From Phaeosaccion multiseriatum (lineage: Eukaryota > Ochrophyta, other classes), in NCBI GenBank assembly GCA_965112735.1, contig OZ218955.1:1860001-1924000 (forward strand): DNA of 64,000 nt. The letters run 5' to 3'. The notes under the pieces are model-generated. The model was not told where the DNA came from and did no database searches. It saw only the letters and a list, made by a program, of their open reading frames with translations. Shown piece by piece: positions 1 to 11,361 of the stretch. A program made the translations under genes and the position numbers. The stretch's first letter is position 1. Each line of letters starts with the position of its first letter.

Positions 1-3000
1 CGGATAACGCCCTCTGGCGGCGTCCCTTCTCTGTAGATTGCCTGCTGCTGTACCACCAACTACTGCTCCTGCTCCTGCTGCTGTCGTTGTTGCTGCCACT
101 GCCACTGCTACTGCTCTGCTGTTATTGCTTCTCCTCTTTCTTGTCGTCGCCTCCCCCTACTCGTCTTCGGTCTTGTCTCTCCCCTCCTCCCTAATAGACG
201 CAATGCTTGCCCAGATGGCCGAGCGTGTAGGCGTGTGGCTGGCCAGCAAGATGAACATGACGGCGCACAGAGAGTTCGCGCAGCTCCTCGTCACGTGGGT
301 CAGTCTCGATGCCTTCATCGTGCTCTCCGGGGCCCTGCTCACGGGCTATGTCGGTATCACCGGCCTCATTCGACGCATGGCCTCAGGTTAGTTGCTTCGC
401 TGGGAGGAAAAAAGGGTGGACTGGGCACAGGCAAGAGAGAACGATAAGGTTAAACCAAACTTGACAAGCGTTGCCCTCTCCCGTCCGTGCAGACCGCTGC
501 CTTCCACAGTTCCTCTTGGAGACCAACAAATGGCGAGGCACGAATCACAACATCATCTTTGGCTTCTTCTTCCTCGCCACCAGTCAGGTAAGCACTTACT
601 TAGAACAGTACGTAATATCGAATGTAGAAAGAGGGGACTTAGCAGGTCGTAATTAAATATGTCATATTATCTCTCCTGAAAGAAGGAACCTTATCATCCT
701 CCCTCCTTCCCCTCATCTTCCTCCTCTTCCCCCCCCCCCGGCCTGCCCTCCTTACCCCCCTCCTACTCTCCTTCCCCTCCTCCCCTCCTCCTCCCCCCCC
801 TCCCCCCCCTCCCCTCTCCCTCTTCATCCTTCCCCTCCTCACCACCCCCCCCCCCCCCTCCCTCCCCCCTTCTGTAGGTCCTTCTCCTCCGTGGTGACAT
901 TGGGCTCCTCTCCGGCGTGTACACCTTCGCCTTCCTGGGGGTCATGTCCATCTTCAGCGTCGGCTGCCTAGCACTCAAATTCAAGCGCCCCACTCTCCCA
1001 CGCGACATTACCACCTCCTACTTCACCATTGTCTTTGGCGGTACCTGTGTTGCTACCACCTTCCTCGCCAACGTCATTAGCAAGCCCGAGATCCTGTCCT
1101 ATTTCTCCCTCTACTTTATGGCGGTGGGGGCCGTGGTCATTACGGTGTTTCAACGGATCCGCCTGTTCAAGCTGCTGCTGCTTATCCTCAAGCACGTCTT
1201 CCCCACCTGGGACTTTACGTACCTCAAGGAGCACATTTCGGAGATTCAAAATGTGCCGTACATCTTTTTCTGGTGGGTGTGTGTGCGTGCGCGTGCGTGT
1301 GGGTGCGTGTGTGTATATGGGTGTGCGTATGTATGTGTGCGCGTGTGTAGGCGCGTCGTTCTCGACGGCTTTCTCTCATCTCTTCCACCAAGGAGAGGGT
1401 CGAATAGTGTGCTCCACACTCCCCTGTACCTGTCTGCAATCACACGTCCTTGCCCCACACCACCCTTTGCTTGCTACGCTTACCACTTGAGTCACCATCC
1501 TTCGGCCCTTCTCCCGCACCACCCACCCACGCACCCACCGACCCACCGACCACCATCACTTCCCTCCACCACACCACCCTTGTGCGATACCCCCCACGCC
1601 CTTTGCCCCTTTGCCCCTTTGCCCCTTGTCCTTTGCAGTAAATACGACGATCTGTACGTGCTGAACAAGGCCATTCTATACGTCAGAGAGAATGAACAAA
1701 CGCAGGTGAGAGAGAGGGTATCAGAGAGTGTGTGAGAGAGACGGTCAGAGGGTAAGAGAGAGAGAGGGATTCACAGAGAGAGGGAGGGCGAGGAGAGAGT
1801 TAAGATAGAGGAGAGTCAGAGGGTGTGAGAGAGACGGACTCCTAGAGAGAGAGCTAGAGAGAGAAGAGTTAGCGGGTGTGTGTCTGTGTGAGATCGAGAG
1901 AGGGTCAGAGGGTGAGAGAGAGGACTTTGAGTCGGCAAGGTCATTCGCTAACTGCTATGACCGCGCGCTGTGTTTGTGTGTCTTTGTGTTTGAAGAGTGT
2001 GTCTGTGTTCGGGCCTCTCTTTGGGTACTCATTGGCTCTTGTCCACGCCCCCACTTTCTCCTCGCGCGACCCTCCCTCCTTCCCCTTCGCCGATGTATGT
2101 TTGTTGCGCTACTCCTGCCTCCCTCCCTCCCAGCGCCTGCTGGTGGTGCATGTGACTGAGGACCCGGAGACCGCCGTGGTGAAGAGCTTGTCGAAGCACA
2201 TTGAGATGTTCGACACCATCTACCCCAAGATTAAGATCTCACTCCTCACCGTCACAGGGCACTTCGGACCTGCAGTGGTAAGATAAAGGGATAGAAAGAG
2301 AAGTGCCGAGAAAAGGGCAGTGCTGGTTCTGCCTGCCACGCTTCCCTTCTCTACTCATCTCCACAAAGAAGCGAGGCGACAACAGCAAGGCGACAAGGAA
2401 AGCTCCTCGGCTCTTTCGTGTCGTGTCGTGTCTGTTTCTCGCTCCCTTCCCTTATCCCTCCATCCCTCCCTCCTCCCTCCCTCCCTCCATCCCTCCCTCC
2501 CCCTCTCACAGATCCAGTGGTTGCACAACGAATTGGCGGTGGCGAAGAACAAGATGTTCATTACCGCACTGGTGAGGCGTCGATGGCAGCGCATGGCAGA
2601 GTGCTCGTAGCTGCGTTGTCTGGAAGTCACTGAACCCCTTCGCCACCTCCCTCACTCAATCACCTGACTCCCTCACTCACTCAATCACTTAACTCCCTCA
2701 CTCACAGCTCTCTTCTCTCCTCTTTTCTATCCCTGGCTGACTCTTGCTGATGTGTATCTCGCTGCTGTATCACCAACGCGCTCATCTCAGGACAAGGACG
2801 TCAAGTACAAGATCAATACGCTTGACGGTGAGGGCAGAGCAGAGCAGGGCAGTTGGTGATACAGGGCTGGGTATAGCATGTGCACTGACTACACTGCCAG
2901 CACATACGTACGCACGCATATCACTTTGTCGCACGCGACCACACAGCACTCATCGCCCCCAAGTCCTGTGTGGCGCTTTGTGACGCCTTCCGCTTTCTAG

Positions 3001-3173
3001 CCTTCTCCCTCATCGCTGTCCGACTCGCCCCTCTCGCACTCGCCCGTCTCACCCTCCCTCCCTCCCTCCGTCTCTCCCTCCCTCCCTCCCTCCCTCCCTC
3101 CCTCCCTCCCTCCCTCCCTCCCTCCCTTCTTGGACCCTTTCATTCCCCAGGGGTGCGTGTCATTACCCATTGA
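1..3173 (+). CDS. APC-superfamily amino-acid/polyamine transporter, 3' part (5' end outside window)
   Basis: Exons proposed at 198-386, 493-587, 878-1272, 1639-1705, 2134-2277, 2512-2571, 2791-2827 and 3151-3173 (stop TGA 3171-3173); all joins keep phase. The spliced product has hydrophobic membrane segments in exons 1 and 3, the signature DRCLPQFLLETNKWRGTNH and a soluble tail with LLVVHVTEDPE, TGHFGPAVIQWLHNEL and a GVRVITH end. This order matches the C-terminal half of fungal and oomycete-type amino-acid permeases as I know that family. The role would be proton- or cation-coupled amino-acid or polyamine import across a membrane; the substrate cannot be read from sequence. Bases 1-197 probably hold an intron and perhaps an exon tail, not resolved. 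Introns carry pyrimidine tracts, a GT run (about 1275-1345) and three copies of the dispersed TTGGTGATACA-type motif. Confidence 0.7.
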
Positions 3174-3983
3174 TGGGAGGGTAAAGTAGGCGCTCTGTCC
3201 TGCCCTGTGCTGTGCTGTCCGCGTATTTTTGCCAGGAATCACAGTGGACAGTTCGAGGGACCTTGGAAGTGGACACGGCACAGAAGGGCCTGTATAGGTA
3301 AATCCTTCCCTTCGTAGTGGGGCCGCGGAGGAGGAGGAGGAGGAGGAGGAGGAGAAGGAGGAATAGCAACAGAGCGACAAAGAGTGAGGTACGAGGAGGT
3401 CGACCCCTGACGTGCTACCTGCTACTGTCGGCTTCGGTCGGCCTACTACCTGCTACCGCGGCATCAGCCGACTTCGACCTGCTACTGGCCGGCCAGCGTG
3501 GGCCGGCCTGTTCGGCTGGCCCCTGACACGCTACCCCCTCCTGGGGTGGTTGCTACCGCCAGCGTCAGACTGCCTGCTACCTGCTACCGGCCGGTGGTCA
3601 ACAGCATGCGACCGAGAGTAGGTCTGTAGCGCGTTAATGGTCGAAGGAGGAGCCGCACGACGGGTAACTGCTTTTTTCCTTGGGCATCTTACGTGGTACG
3701 ATGAAAAATAAAAAAGAGTACTGTAGGGAAAAAAAAAAAAATTAGGTAGCCTGCCATACGAGTAGGTCTTCTCTCGTGCACAGTAGGGACACGAGAGAGA
3801 GAGGAAGGAAGCTTGCAACCAGTCGCCCCGCCCTGCCTGTCACCTCTCCACATCTCCCCTCTTTGGACAGCCTGCTGGCACCCCACCGCGCCGCCAAATG
3901 GTTCTGCTGCAGTACCTTCACGCTTCGCCCCCACCCCCCTCCCTGCAAGCGTTTCAGGGTCTCGACTGGCTAGCGCTGGGTAG
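3174..3983. other. Spacer downstream of transporter: GGA run and CTGCTAC-rich repeat patch
   Basis: No convincing gene. 3319-3361 is a (GGA)n run. 3400-3417 reads TCGACCCCTGACGTGCTA, the same 18 bases as at 34315-34332, and so marks a dispersed repeat end. 3411-3590 is a patchwork of CTGCTAC, GGCCGGCC and CTGCTACC words that looks like an eroded tandem repeat. Short ORFs here read these repeats in all frames and are rejected as genes. Confidence 0.6.
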
Positions 3984-4382
3984 CACTCTTCAGCCTCATG
4001 CACGCCTAGCGGCCTAGGCCTATTTGGGACATTTGCCCGGCCTAGCGAGGGCCGTAGTAGGCCCTCAGCCTATTTACATACCGCCGCCTAGCTCGGCGGC
4101 CTAGCGGACCCAGAGTGCAAAGACAATGAAGACAAATCTAAGCAAATGTATTGCATGGGATTGGAAGTGAGGAGTAGACTTGGTTCGTGTTGTCTCTTTC
4201 CGCCTCGCTGGCCCTACGAGGAGTGCAGGCCTACAGGTGTGCTGCTACCCACTGGCTGGGCGGCACCACGCACGCGCCAACGGTCACTGGGAGGCTGCCT
4301 AGAGGCGGGCTAGAGGCCGCCTAGGTCTGAAAAGTGAGCGGCCTAGAGCAAAACCGCAAGGCGTGCATGGGGCTGACACTCT
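3984..4382. mobile_element. Non-autonomous TIR element (MITE-like), 387 bp, with 6-bp target-site duplication
   Basis: The element spans 3990-4376. Its left end 3990-4012 begins TCAGCCTCATGCACGCC and the right end 4354-4376 is its inverted match over 21 of 23 bases. The direct repeat CACTCT flanks it at 3984-3989 and 4377-4382, as expected for a target-site duplication. The interior is rich in the palindromic words GCCTAGGC and GGCCTAG and has no coding potential, so it cannot encode its own transposase. The superfamily is not assigned. An alternative is a chance inverted repeat, but matching ends plus a duplication make insertion more likely. Confidence 0.7.
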
Positions 4383-4440
4383 CTCTCTCTCTCTCTGTGC
4401 AGCCCGTCGCCTCCTTCTCGGACAAGGAATGAACACTTAC

Positions 4441-5040
4441 CTTCCACAACATCGATTCAATGCTGTGCCATTGTTATGCATACCCTGAAACGCTTAGTCT
4501 TCGCAGTGATATGGATAGCCGTTGGCGTGTACCCATTGCTTGATATCCTCAAACGTCTCATTCCTCCCCGCATTCTACTTGCCCTCGTTGAGCAGCACCT
4601 CGGGGCATGAGTACTCGTCCCATCCACACGTGACGCTCTCGGATCGCAGTCACTGCAGCACGACCAGGCTTTTAGCACTCTGTACAGCGAAGTCACAAGC
4701 AGTACTGCCCCAACGGCATAGGTGACAAGCATCTGCGCGTAGCCAGCGCAGTGTCTCCAACTGTCTCCAACTGTCTCCAACTGTCTCCAACTGTCTCCAA
4801 CTGTCTCCAACTGTCTCCCCGTTGCAGCCCACTCAGCGCCCCCCACGCCACTCCATGCCGCCCCGCCACCCCTCCCTGCCTTCCTCTGCCCCTTCCAGCT
4901 CAGCCCTGAACCTGGGGTGACTCAGAAGCATCTCCAGCACGTTGATATGTCCCCTCTCCGCGGGCCATAACCAAACCCTCGCATCGAATGGAGCGTCCAC
5001 CTCATCAGACAGAAGCCACGTGAGCAAGTCCGTCCATGTA
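4441..5040 (-). pseudogene. Decayed ankyrin-repeat gene fragment
   Basis: Read on the minus strand, short stretches in shifting frames resemble the ankyrin type seen in large protist families: WLWPAERGHINVLEMLLSHP (about 4900-4965), HLCRWGSTACDFAVQSAKSL (about 4660-4720) and DIKQWVHANGYPYHCED (about 4503-4555). They are separated by stop codons and frameshifts, so no intact product exists. A perfect splice donor GTAAGT follows the last piece (4435-4440), suggesting a former spliced exon. A decamer repeat (4751-4818) is inserted in the middle. No function is retained as far as the sequence shows. Confidence 0.6.
4751..4818. repeat. Decamer tandem repeat (ctgtctccaa), about 7 copies
   Basis: Seven head-to-tail copies of CTGTCTCCAA inside the ankyrin relic. 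On the minus strand the repeat reads as a QLETVGDSWR repeat in one frame, but there is no intact gene around it. Confidence 0.9.
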
Positions 5041-5282
5041 TCCTTCCCCTGCCGACCAAACGCAAGTCAGCCGACTCCAGGGGCGCGGGAATTTGTCCTG
5101 CCCATCATCGGAGCGGAGCCACTTGAGATAACTCAGGCCGTGCTTGGCATTCTAGGCAGCAGAGAAACACACATCTACGTCCCGTGGACAGCCGAGGTGA
5201 TGGAGGGCCTTCCCGAGGCTGACATCTCCATACTTAGCTGGCGGTGTCCGACGAGCAGCTCGCAGCTGCGAGGCAAAAGGTC

Positions 5283-5399
5283 TTAGTCGGAGGTAACCAC
5301 AAGAGCGCAGACGATAGGATCAAAGTGATAAGACGATCGTCATTTTATGTCTTATCACTGTGATCCTATCGTCTGCGCTCTTGTGGTGCCTCCGACTAA
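5283..5399. repeat. Long perfect-stem hairpin (fold-back element), TA-flanked
   Basis: The left arm 5283-5334 and right arm 5349-5399 are inverted copies with only about three differences (TAA against CA near the base, and one A/C), separated by a 14-base loop. The arms begin TTAGTCGGAGG and end CCTCCGACTAA, so the core is flanked by TA on both sides, the pattern left by Tc1/mariner-type MITEs. A transcribed small-RNA hairpin is the alternative. No protein is encoded. Confidence 0.85.
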
Positions 5400-6287
5400 T
5401 ACTCCTTGCACCAGCCTATCGCCGTAATCATCGTGTCGTCGACATACGTCACCACGTCGCGCTCCTCGTGAGGCAGACTTGGGGTACGTCGGAGCTCCTC
5501 CTCTGATGGCCTCAGGTGCCAAGACTACCATCCCGACCAGCTCCACGATGGGGGGCGAGCCACTCCTCGCCTTCTGCCCCGACCCCGACCCTCGCGCCCG
5601 TGCGGTGGTAGCTGGCCGCCTTGCTGTCCTTGTCCCCTTCCCTCTCTGCCACGCTGAACGAATCTCTGCCCCAGTCATCCGTTCTGAGACCCCATCACCG
5701 CACTCACTCTGTAGCTCGCCTTGCTGTGGAAGCTAGAGAAGTGGGCTACGTTGAGGCTCACACCACGGGAACGGTCATGGGCGACACCATCGAGCTGGGC
5801 GCTCTCAAGGCAGCGTTCACCCCCAACAGGCCTGATGCCTCCCCCCTTGTACGAGAGCTCCGGCCGCTTGATCGGGGCGCCCGGTGGGAGGGTGCTGGTG
5901 GCGCCCCCCGGGCGCCCAGGCCTCTGCGTGGGGGTCACCGGCGCCCGTACGCCTGCCGCCGCGATGGCGTCGGCCTCGTGTGCCGGCAGCTTCCTCCACT
6001 CCTTGCTCTCCTCCCCCCCCCGAAGATGTGGTGTCCTTTCCCCACAATGCCCAGGACCTTCAGCATCGTGTCCTACGGAGCCAACGCCTTGGCACGGGGC
6101 GAAGGCTCCTCCGCGTAAGACGAGCGCTAATCGAGAGTGCCGAAGAGGCCGCTCCTCCGAAGGGCCGCTTCTCCATTCCTCGTCACTCAAACAACATTGA
6201 AACATTTGCCAAACATAAGAATCAGACAACCAACTGCTCGAGAGGGAGGGGAACGCCAAAAGAAGAAAACACGGAAAGATATTTGCT
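5400..6287. other. Upstream region of PIG-O, including ketosynthase relics
   Basis: Apart from the ketosynthase pieces, nothing gene-like is visible. The last 170 bases (6117-6287) before the PIG-O start are AT-richer than their surroundings and are the likely promoter and 5' UTR. No TATA box could be assigned with confidence. Confidence 0.4.
5700..6118 (+). pseudogene. Beta-ketoacyl synthase (polyketide synthase type) remnants
   Basis: About 5740-5815 reads VGYVEAHTTGTVMGDTIEL followed by GALKAAF, which is the ketosynthase YVEAHGTGT..GDPIE motif carrying one active-site His, here with AHTTGT in place of AHGTGT. About 6045-6116 reads FSIVSYGANALARGEGSSA, resembling the FD..A.G..RGEG motif that normally lies upstream of YVEAH. 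The two pieces therefore occur in reversed order, stops interrupt the frame, and no splice layout rescues an enzyme. Best read as scrambled remains of a PKS or fatty-acid synthase gene. Confidence 0.5.
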
Positions 6288-9200
6288 ATGAATGGGCCCC
6301 ACCCTGGGCGATTCCTGTCGTCAACCCCCATCCGGCAAGTTGCCTTCTACACCTGGGTGCTGGTGGTGCAGCTGGCGGGCATTGGTATCTTCGGACGCGG
6401 CTTCTTCTTGACCAGAGTTGAGCTTGACGACACCTCTCAATGCCATGTAAGACAAACTGCTGCGATGCTTCAATGCTTCTTGGCATGTGTGAATCAACAG
6501 CCGCCTTCCTCGCTGTCTTTAGGTACCATCCCTGCGCGTAATGAACTCTTCTGTTTAACCCCACCGTACCCACCCTGGACCAATCTCGACTTTTTTTGGC
6601 ACCGTGATAGGTGTCGTCTCTGCTCACGGAAGAAGAAGTTGAGCTGCTGTCCGAGCCTGTCCGCCGTCAAAGACTGTCCGCGACAGCAGCAGCAGCACAA
6701 GGAGGACAAGGAGGACAAGGAGGAGACGGCGATGAGGAGTCCGGAGAGGGCATGGTCGGGTGTTGGCTCCCAAGAAGGTACAGAAGGGCGGTGTGGGTCG
6801 TAATAGACGCTCTCCGAATCGATTTCGCTGTCCACGATAGCAGCCTTGAGCAGCAACAGCAGCAGGAGCAAGAGAAGCAACGGCGGGGAAGACAAGAGCA
6901 GGGTGGTGAAGACAAGGCCGGGGCAGGGTGGATGAGAACGGGGGGGGGGGATGGAGAAGAAAGTGGAGCTGCGTATTACCGCAACAAGCTACCCACAATT
7001 CACGAGGTCCTACGAAGTGATGAGGATGCTTGGGAGGGCGAGGACGGCAAGCACGGCAGGGGTGAGCAGGCCAAGCAGGGCGAGCACAAGGACAAGGACA
7101 AGGACAAGGACAAGGACAAGGGCAAGGGCAAGCACGCGATGCTCATGGAGTTCGAGGCAGACCCGCCCACCGTCACCATGCAGCGCCTCAAGGGACTCAC
7201 CACGGGGTGAGTGTGCACTACGTGAGCGTGCGTAACGGGTTGATGAGAGACTTTTGTTTCTCAAAAACCTTTGCTCCTTCTCCTCCTCCTCCTTCTCCTC
7301 CTCCTCCTCCTCCTCCTCCTCCTCCTCCTCCTCCTCCTCCTCCTCCTCCTCCTCCTCCTCCTCCTCCTCCTCCTCCTCCTCCTCCTCCTCCTCCTCCTCC
7401 TCCTCCTCCTCCTCGTCCTCGTCCTCCTCCTCCTCGTCCTCCTCCTCCTCCTCCTCCTCCTCCTTCTCCTCCTTCTCCTGCTCCTCCTCGTCCTCCTCTT
7501 CTTCTTCTTCTTCCTCCTCCTCCTCCTCCTCCTCCTCCTCCTCCACCTGCTGCACTCTCTCGATGGGACACACACAAGGGGTCTACCAACGTTCATCGAC
7601 TTCCGGCAGAACTTCCACAGCCCTGAGATCAGTGCCGACAACTGGTTGGAGCAGCTCAGAGCCGTCGGCAAGCGCCTTACGTTCATGGGGGACGATACCT
7701 GGGCAAGTCTCTACCCTACGTCCTTCCAGCGTTCCTTCCCGTACCCGTCCTTCAACACAAGGTAAAGGGGTGGGGGGGTGGGGATGAGGGGGTTGGAGTG
7801 GGCCTGCTGATGCCCAAACGGATGCCCGGCTGGATGCCCAACCGGATACCCCCCCCCAATCTGCTGAAGCCCACAAACCCGACGCCCTAAACTGATGCCC
7901 AAACTGATACCCCAAACCTGGTGCCCCAACGTTCCGATGCCCAATCTGGCCGATGCCCAACCCCTTAAACTTGAAGGGACCTGCACACAGTTGACGACGG
8001 CGTGAATCTCCACCTCGAGGAGGAGCTTATGAGGGAGGATTGGGACGTGCTCGTTGCTCACTTCCTAGGAGTGGACCATGTCGGTGGGTCAGGCAATGAG
8101 GCAGTTGGTGATACATGGAGTGAAGCAGTGAGGAGGGGCAGTGAGGGGGCTAGGTTGGCCGTCTGTCTTGGCATGTGCCTGCATCTGCATCTGTCTGTCT
8201 CTCTGCTGCGTTGTCTCAGTCTCTCCAACTGTGTCTCTTTGCTCGCCTGCCTGTCTGCCCGTCTGTCTGCCCGTCTGTCTGCCTGCCTGTCTGCCTGTCT
8301 GCCTGTCTGCCTGTCTGCCTGTCTGCCTGTCTGCCTGTCTGCCTGTCTGCCTGTCTGCCTTCCTGTGCCTGCCTGCCTCTCTCTCTCTCTCTCCCTCTCT
8401 CCCTCTCTCTCCACCCTGCCCCGATTGACAGGTCATACGTTCGGCCCCGGCTCTCCGGCAATGGCCCGCAAGCTCGGCGAGATGGACGAGGCGTTGGCTA
8501 CCATCTTCAGGCTGGCAGGTGGGGTGGGGCACATGGGGCTTGGGGCAAGAGGCAAAGGTCAAGGGAGGGAGGGGCAAAGGGGGAGGAGGGCGAGCGTGGG
8601 TTAGGCGACAAGGGGCATGGAGTCTCCTCTTCGCCATCGAGACTGATTGGTCGCCTGACGTGCTTCTTTTATGACTGTTTCGCGCCATAGGAGATGACAC
8701 CCTGGTCTTAGTCATGGGAGACCACGGAATGACAGAGGTGCGTGTGTGTGTGCGTGCGTGTGTATGTGTGTGCGCCCACGTGCGATGGCGTGTGTGTATG
8801 AGAGAGATTTTTCAGAAGCGTCCTTCCCCCCCTCCCTCCCTCCATCCATCGCTCCCTCCCTCCCTCCGTTCCTCCCTCTCTCTCTCCATCCCTCCCTCCC
8901 TCCCTCCCCCCATCCATCCATCCATCCCCTCTCTCACACTCAATACGCTGAGAGTAGGGCGGCCAGCACGGCGGGGCGTCTCAGGAAGAGACAGGTGCGG
9001 CCCTGCTCGTCTACAGCAAAGGGAGGCCCCTCCTCTCTCCTTTGGAGGAGACACGCGAGGGGTCAGCAGCAGCCTGGCAGAGACGGAAGGTTGCCCAGAT
9101 TGACGTGGTGCCGATGCTGAGCCTGCTCCTCGGCTCAGCGATTCCCTTCGGCAGCCTCGGTCGTGTGGTACCGGAGCTGATGATGACACCTTACCATGGA

Positions 9201-10378
9201 CAGGGGCAGGGGCAGGGGGGCGGGGAGGGGGAGGGAGGGGCCGGGACGGGGGAGAGAGGGGCGGAGACGGCGGCCTATGAGCGACTTTGTGACGCATTGC
9301 TTGTGAACTCTGCCCAGGTGAGTGAGAGAGGGCCGAGGCCGAGAGGGGGCCGAGGCGGGGCAGGGGAGGGGAGGGGAGGGGAGGGGAGGGGAGGGGAGGG
9401 GATGGGCATGGGGATGGGGGATGGGGGTGACCGCTACGGGATGGAATACACGTACATGTAAGTGTGTGTGTGTGTGTTGTTACAACGTGTGAGAGACAAG
9501 TGGTTCTGAGACGAAAAGTTCGTGACACGCTCTCTCCTGCGTTTCTGCGTCGCCCCTCCCCCAACGTCTCAAGGTCCGTCGCTACCTCCAGGCCTACGCC
9601 GAACAGGTCAAGGGAGGGTTACCACACGGTGAGTGAGTGAGTGAATGAGTGAGTGAGTGAGTGAGTGAGTGAGTGAGTGAGTGAGTGGGTGAGTGGGTGA
9701 GTGGTTGAGTGAGTAATCACCAACTGCGGCTACTGTATCGCCATCTGTTGCTGTCGTTTCCCTCTTCCTTTGTGACTGGTCGCCCCTCGTCCCCCTGTGG
9801 CCTGTGCTGTGCCGCAGAGGAGGTACGAACGCTGCTGCTCACTCTTGAGGAGGCCACGCAACAGCATGGAGTCTTTCGCAGGAGGCTACAACAGCAGCAG
9901 CCGCCGTCAGGGTTGGACGAGGAGAAGAACGAACGCGAAGAGCTCGAGATGGGTCGAGCGGTGAGGTGAGAGGAGTAGCCATGGGGGCAGTACCGTGCAG
10001 TGCAGTGCAGTGCAGTGCAGGAGGCAGCGAGGGGACCTTGTCGAATGGCAGTGGATGAGCGTGTACGTGCAGGTGGACGTCCTTCCAAGCTGTGTACCTA
10101 CTCTCCAGAGACACGTAGCTACTTACAAGAAAGAAGAAAAGAAGTGCTCACTCCTACTCCCACTACTCACCCTTACACTCCCATCCGTCCACCCATCCAC
10201 TGCCATCGACCCGTCCGCTGGCACAGCCGGCAGTACGAGCGCTTCCTCCGAGAGAGTCTGGAGATGGGGCGACGACGTTGGACGCAGTACTCCCCGATGC
10301 TCATGTGTGAAGGCCTTGTCGTACTGGGCAGTAGCGTAGTGGCGTTGTTGCTGGTGGCCTTGGCCTATGCAACGGGAG

Positions 10379-10424
<46 letters not shown>

Positions 10425-11044
10425 GGGTGGTGGTAGTAGTAGTAGGGGTGGTGGCAGTAGTAGTGGTAGTAGGAATGGTAGGAATAGTATTTGTAGTAGT
10501 AGGGGTAACAGCAGTAGACGAGGGTTTCTGAGTGGAGGAGGAGGAGGAGGAGGAGGAGGAGGAGGAGGAGAAGGAGGAGGAGGAGGAGGAGGAGGAGGAG
10601 GAGGAGGAGGAGGAGAAGGAGGAGGAGAAGGAGGAGGAGGAGGAGGAGGAGGAGGAGGAGTTGGAGGAGAAGGAGGAGGTGGTGGTGGAGGAGGAGGAGG
10701 AGGAGGAGGAGGAGGAGGAGGAGGAGCAGGAGGAGGAGGAGGAGGAGGAGGAGGGGGGGGGGGGAGGGGTGGGGCTGCTTGTCCGGCGCACTTGGTCTGA
10801 AGGAGGCAGGGGTGGGGGCGGCAGTGGCGGGAGGAGTGGTCCTGGCGATAGGGGTCAAGCGCTCCTTGTTGGAGGAGATGGCAGTGGAGGGCATAGGGAT
10901 GGCACTGGAAGGGCAGGAGTGGGGCTGTGCGGTGTTGACGGGGTTGTGCGTGGGCTCGTGTGTGGGGGTGGGCAGGCGCGCAGCCTGGCAGACAAGGAGA
11001 AGGCTTGGCGAATGGCGACGACGGAGAGCGGCAAGTCGTAGCAC

Positions 11045-11086
<42 letters not shown>

Positions 11087-11289
11087 CTGGTGGCGAGGGC
11101 TACTATACCACCAACTGCTGCTGTTGGTGGTGGTCATGCACTCTGTCTACGTGTTCAGCAACAGCTTCATTGAGGCCGAAGACGGCATGCACGTGTTCCT
11201 CACACCCACTTGCGCCTTTCTGCTGCTCGCACTGGCACTTCTGCCACCGGACCGCCCGCCCCCTGCTCCGAGAGGCAACAGCGACAGCA

Positions 11290-11361
<72 letters not shown>

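Noticed and set aside
7010-7686. Glu-rich, Arg-rich and Ser-rich ORFs over PIG-O intron 2
   Set aside because: They come from the TCC array. The PIG-O reading requires splicing from 7206 to 7579, which restores the conserved LPTFIDF segment.
10379-10809. Poly-Ser/poly-Gly continuation of PIG-O exon 10
   Set aside because: That frame stops at 10798. Splicing from 10378 to 10810 keeps phase and joins to the conserved downstream exon.
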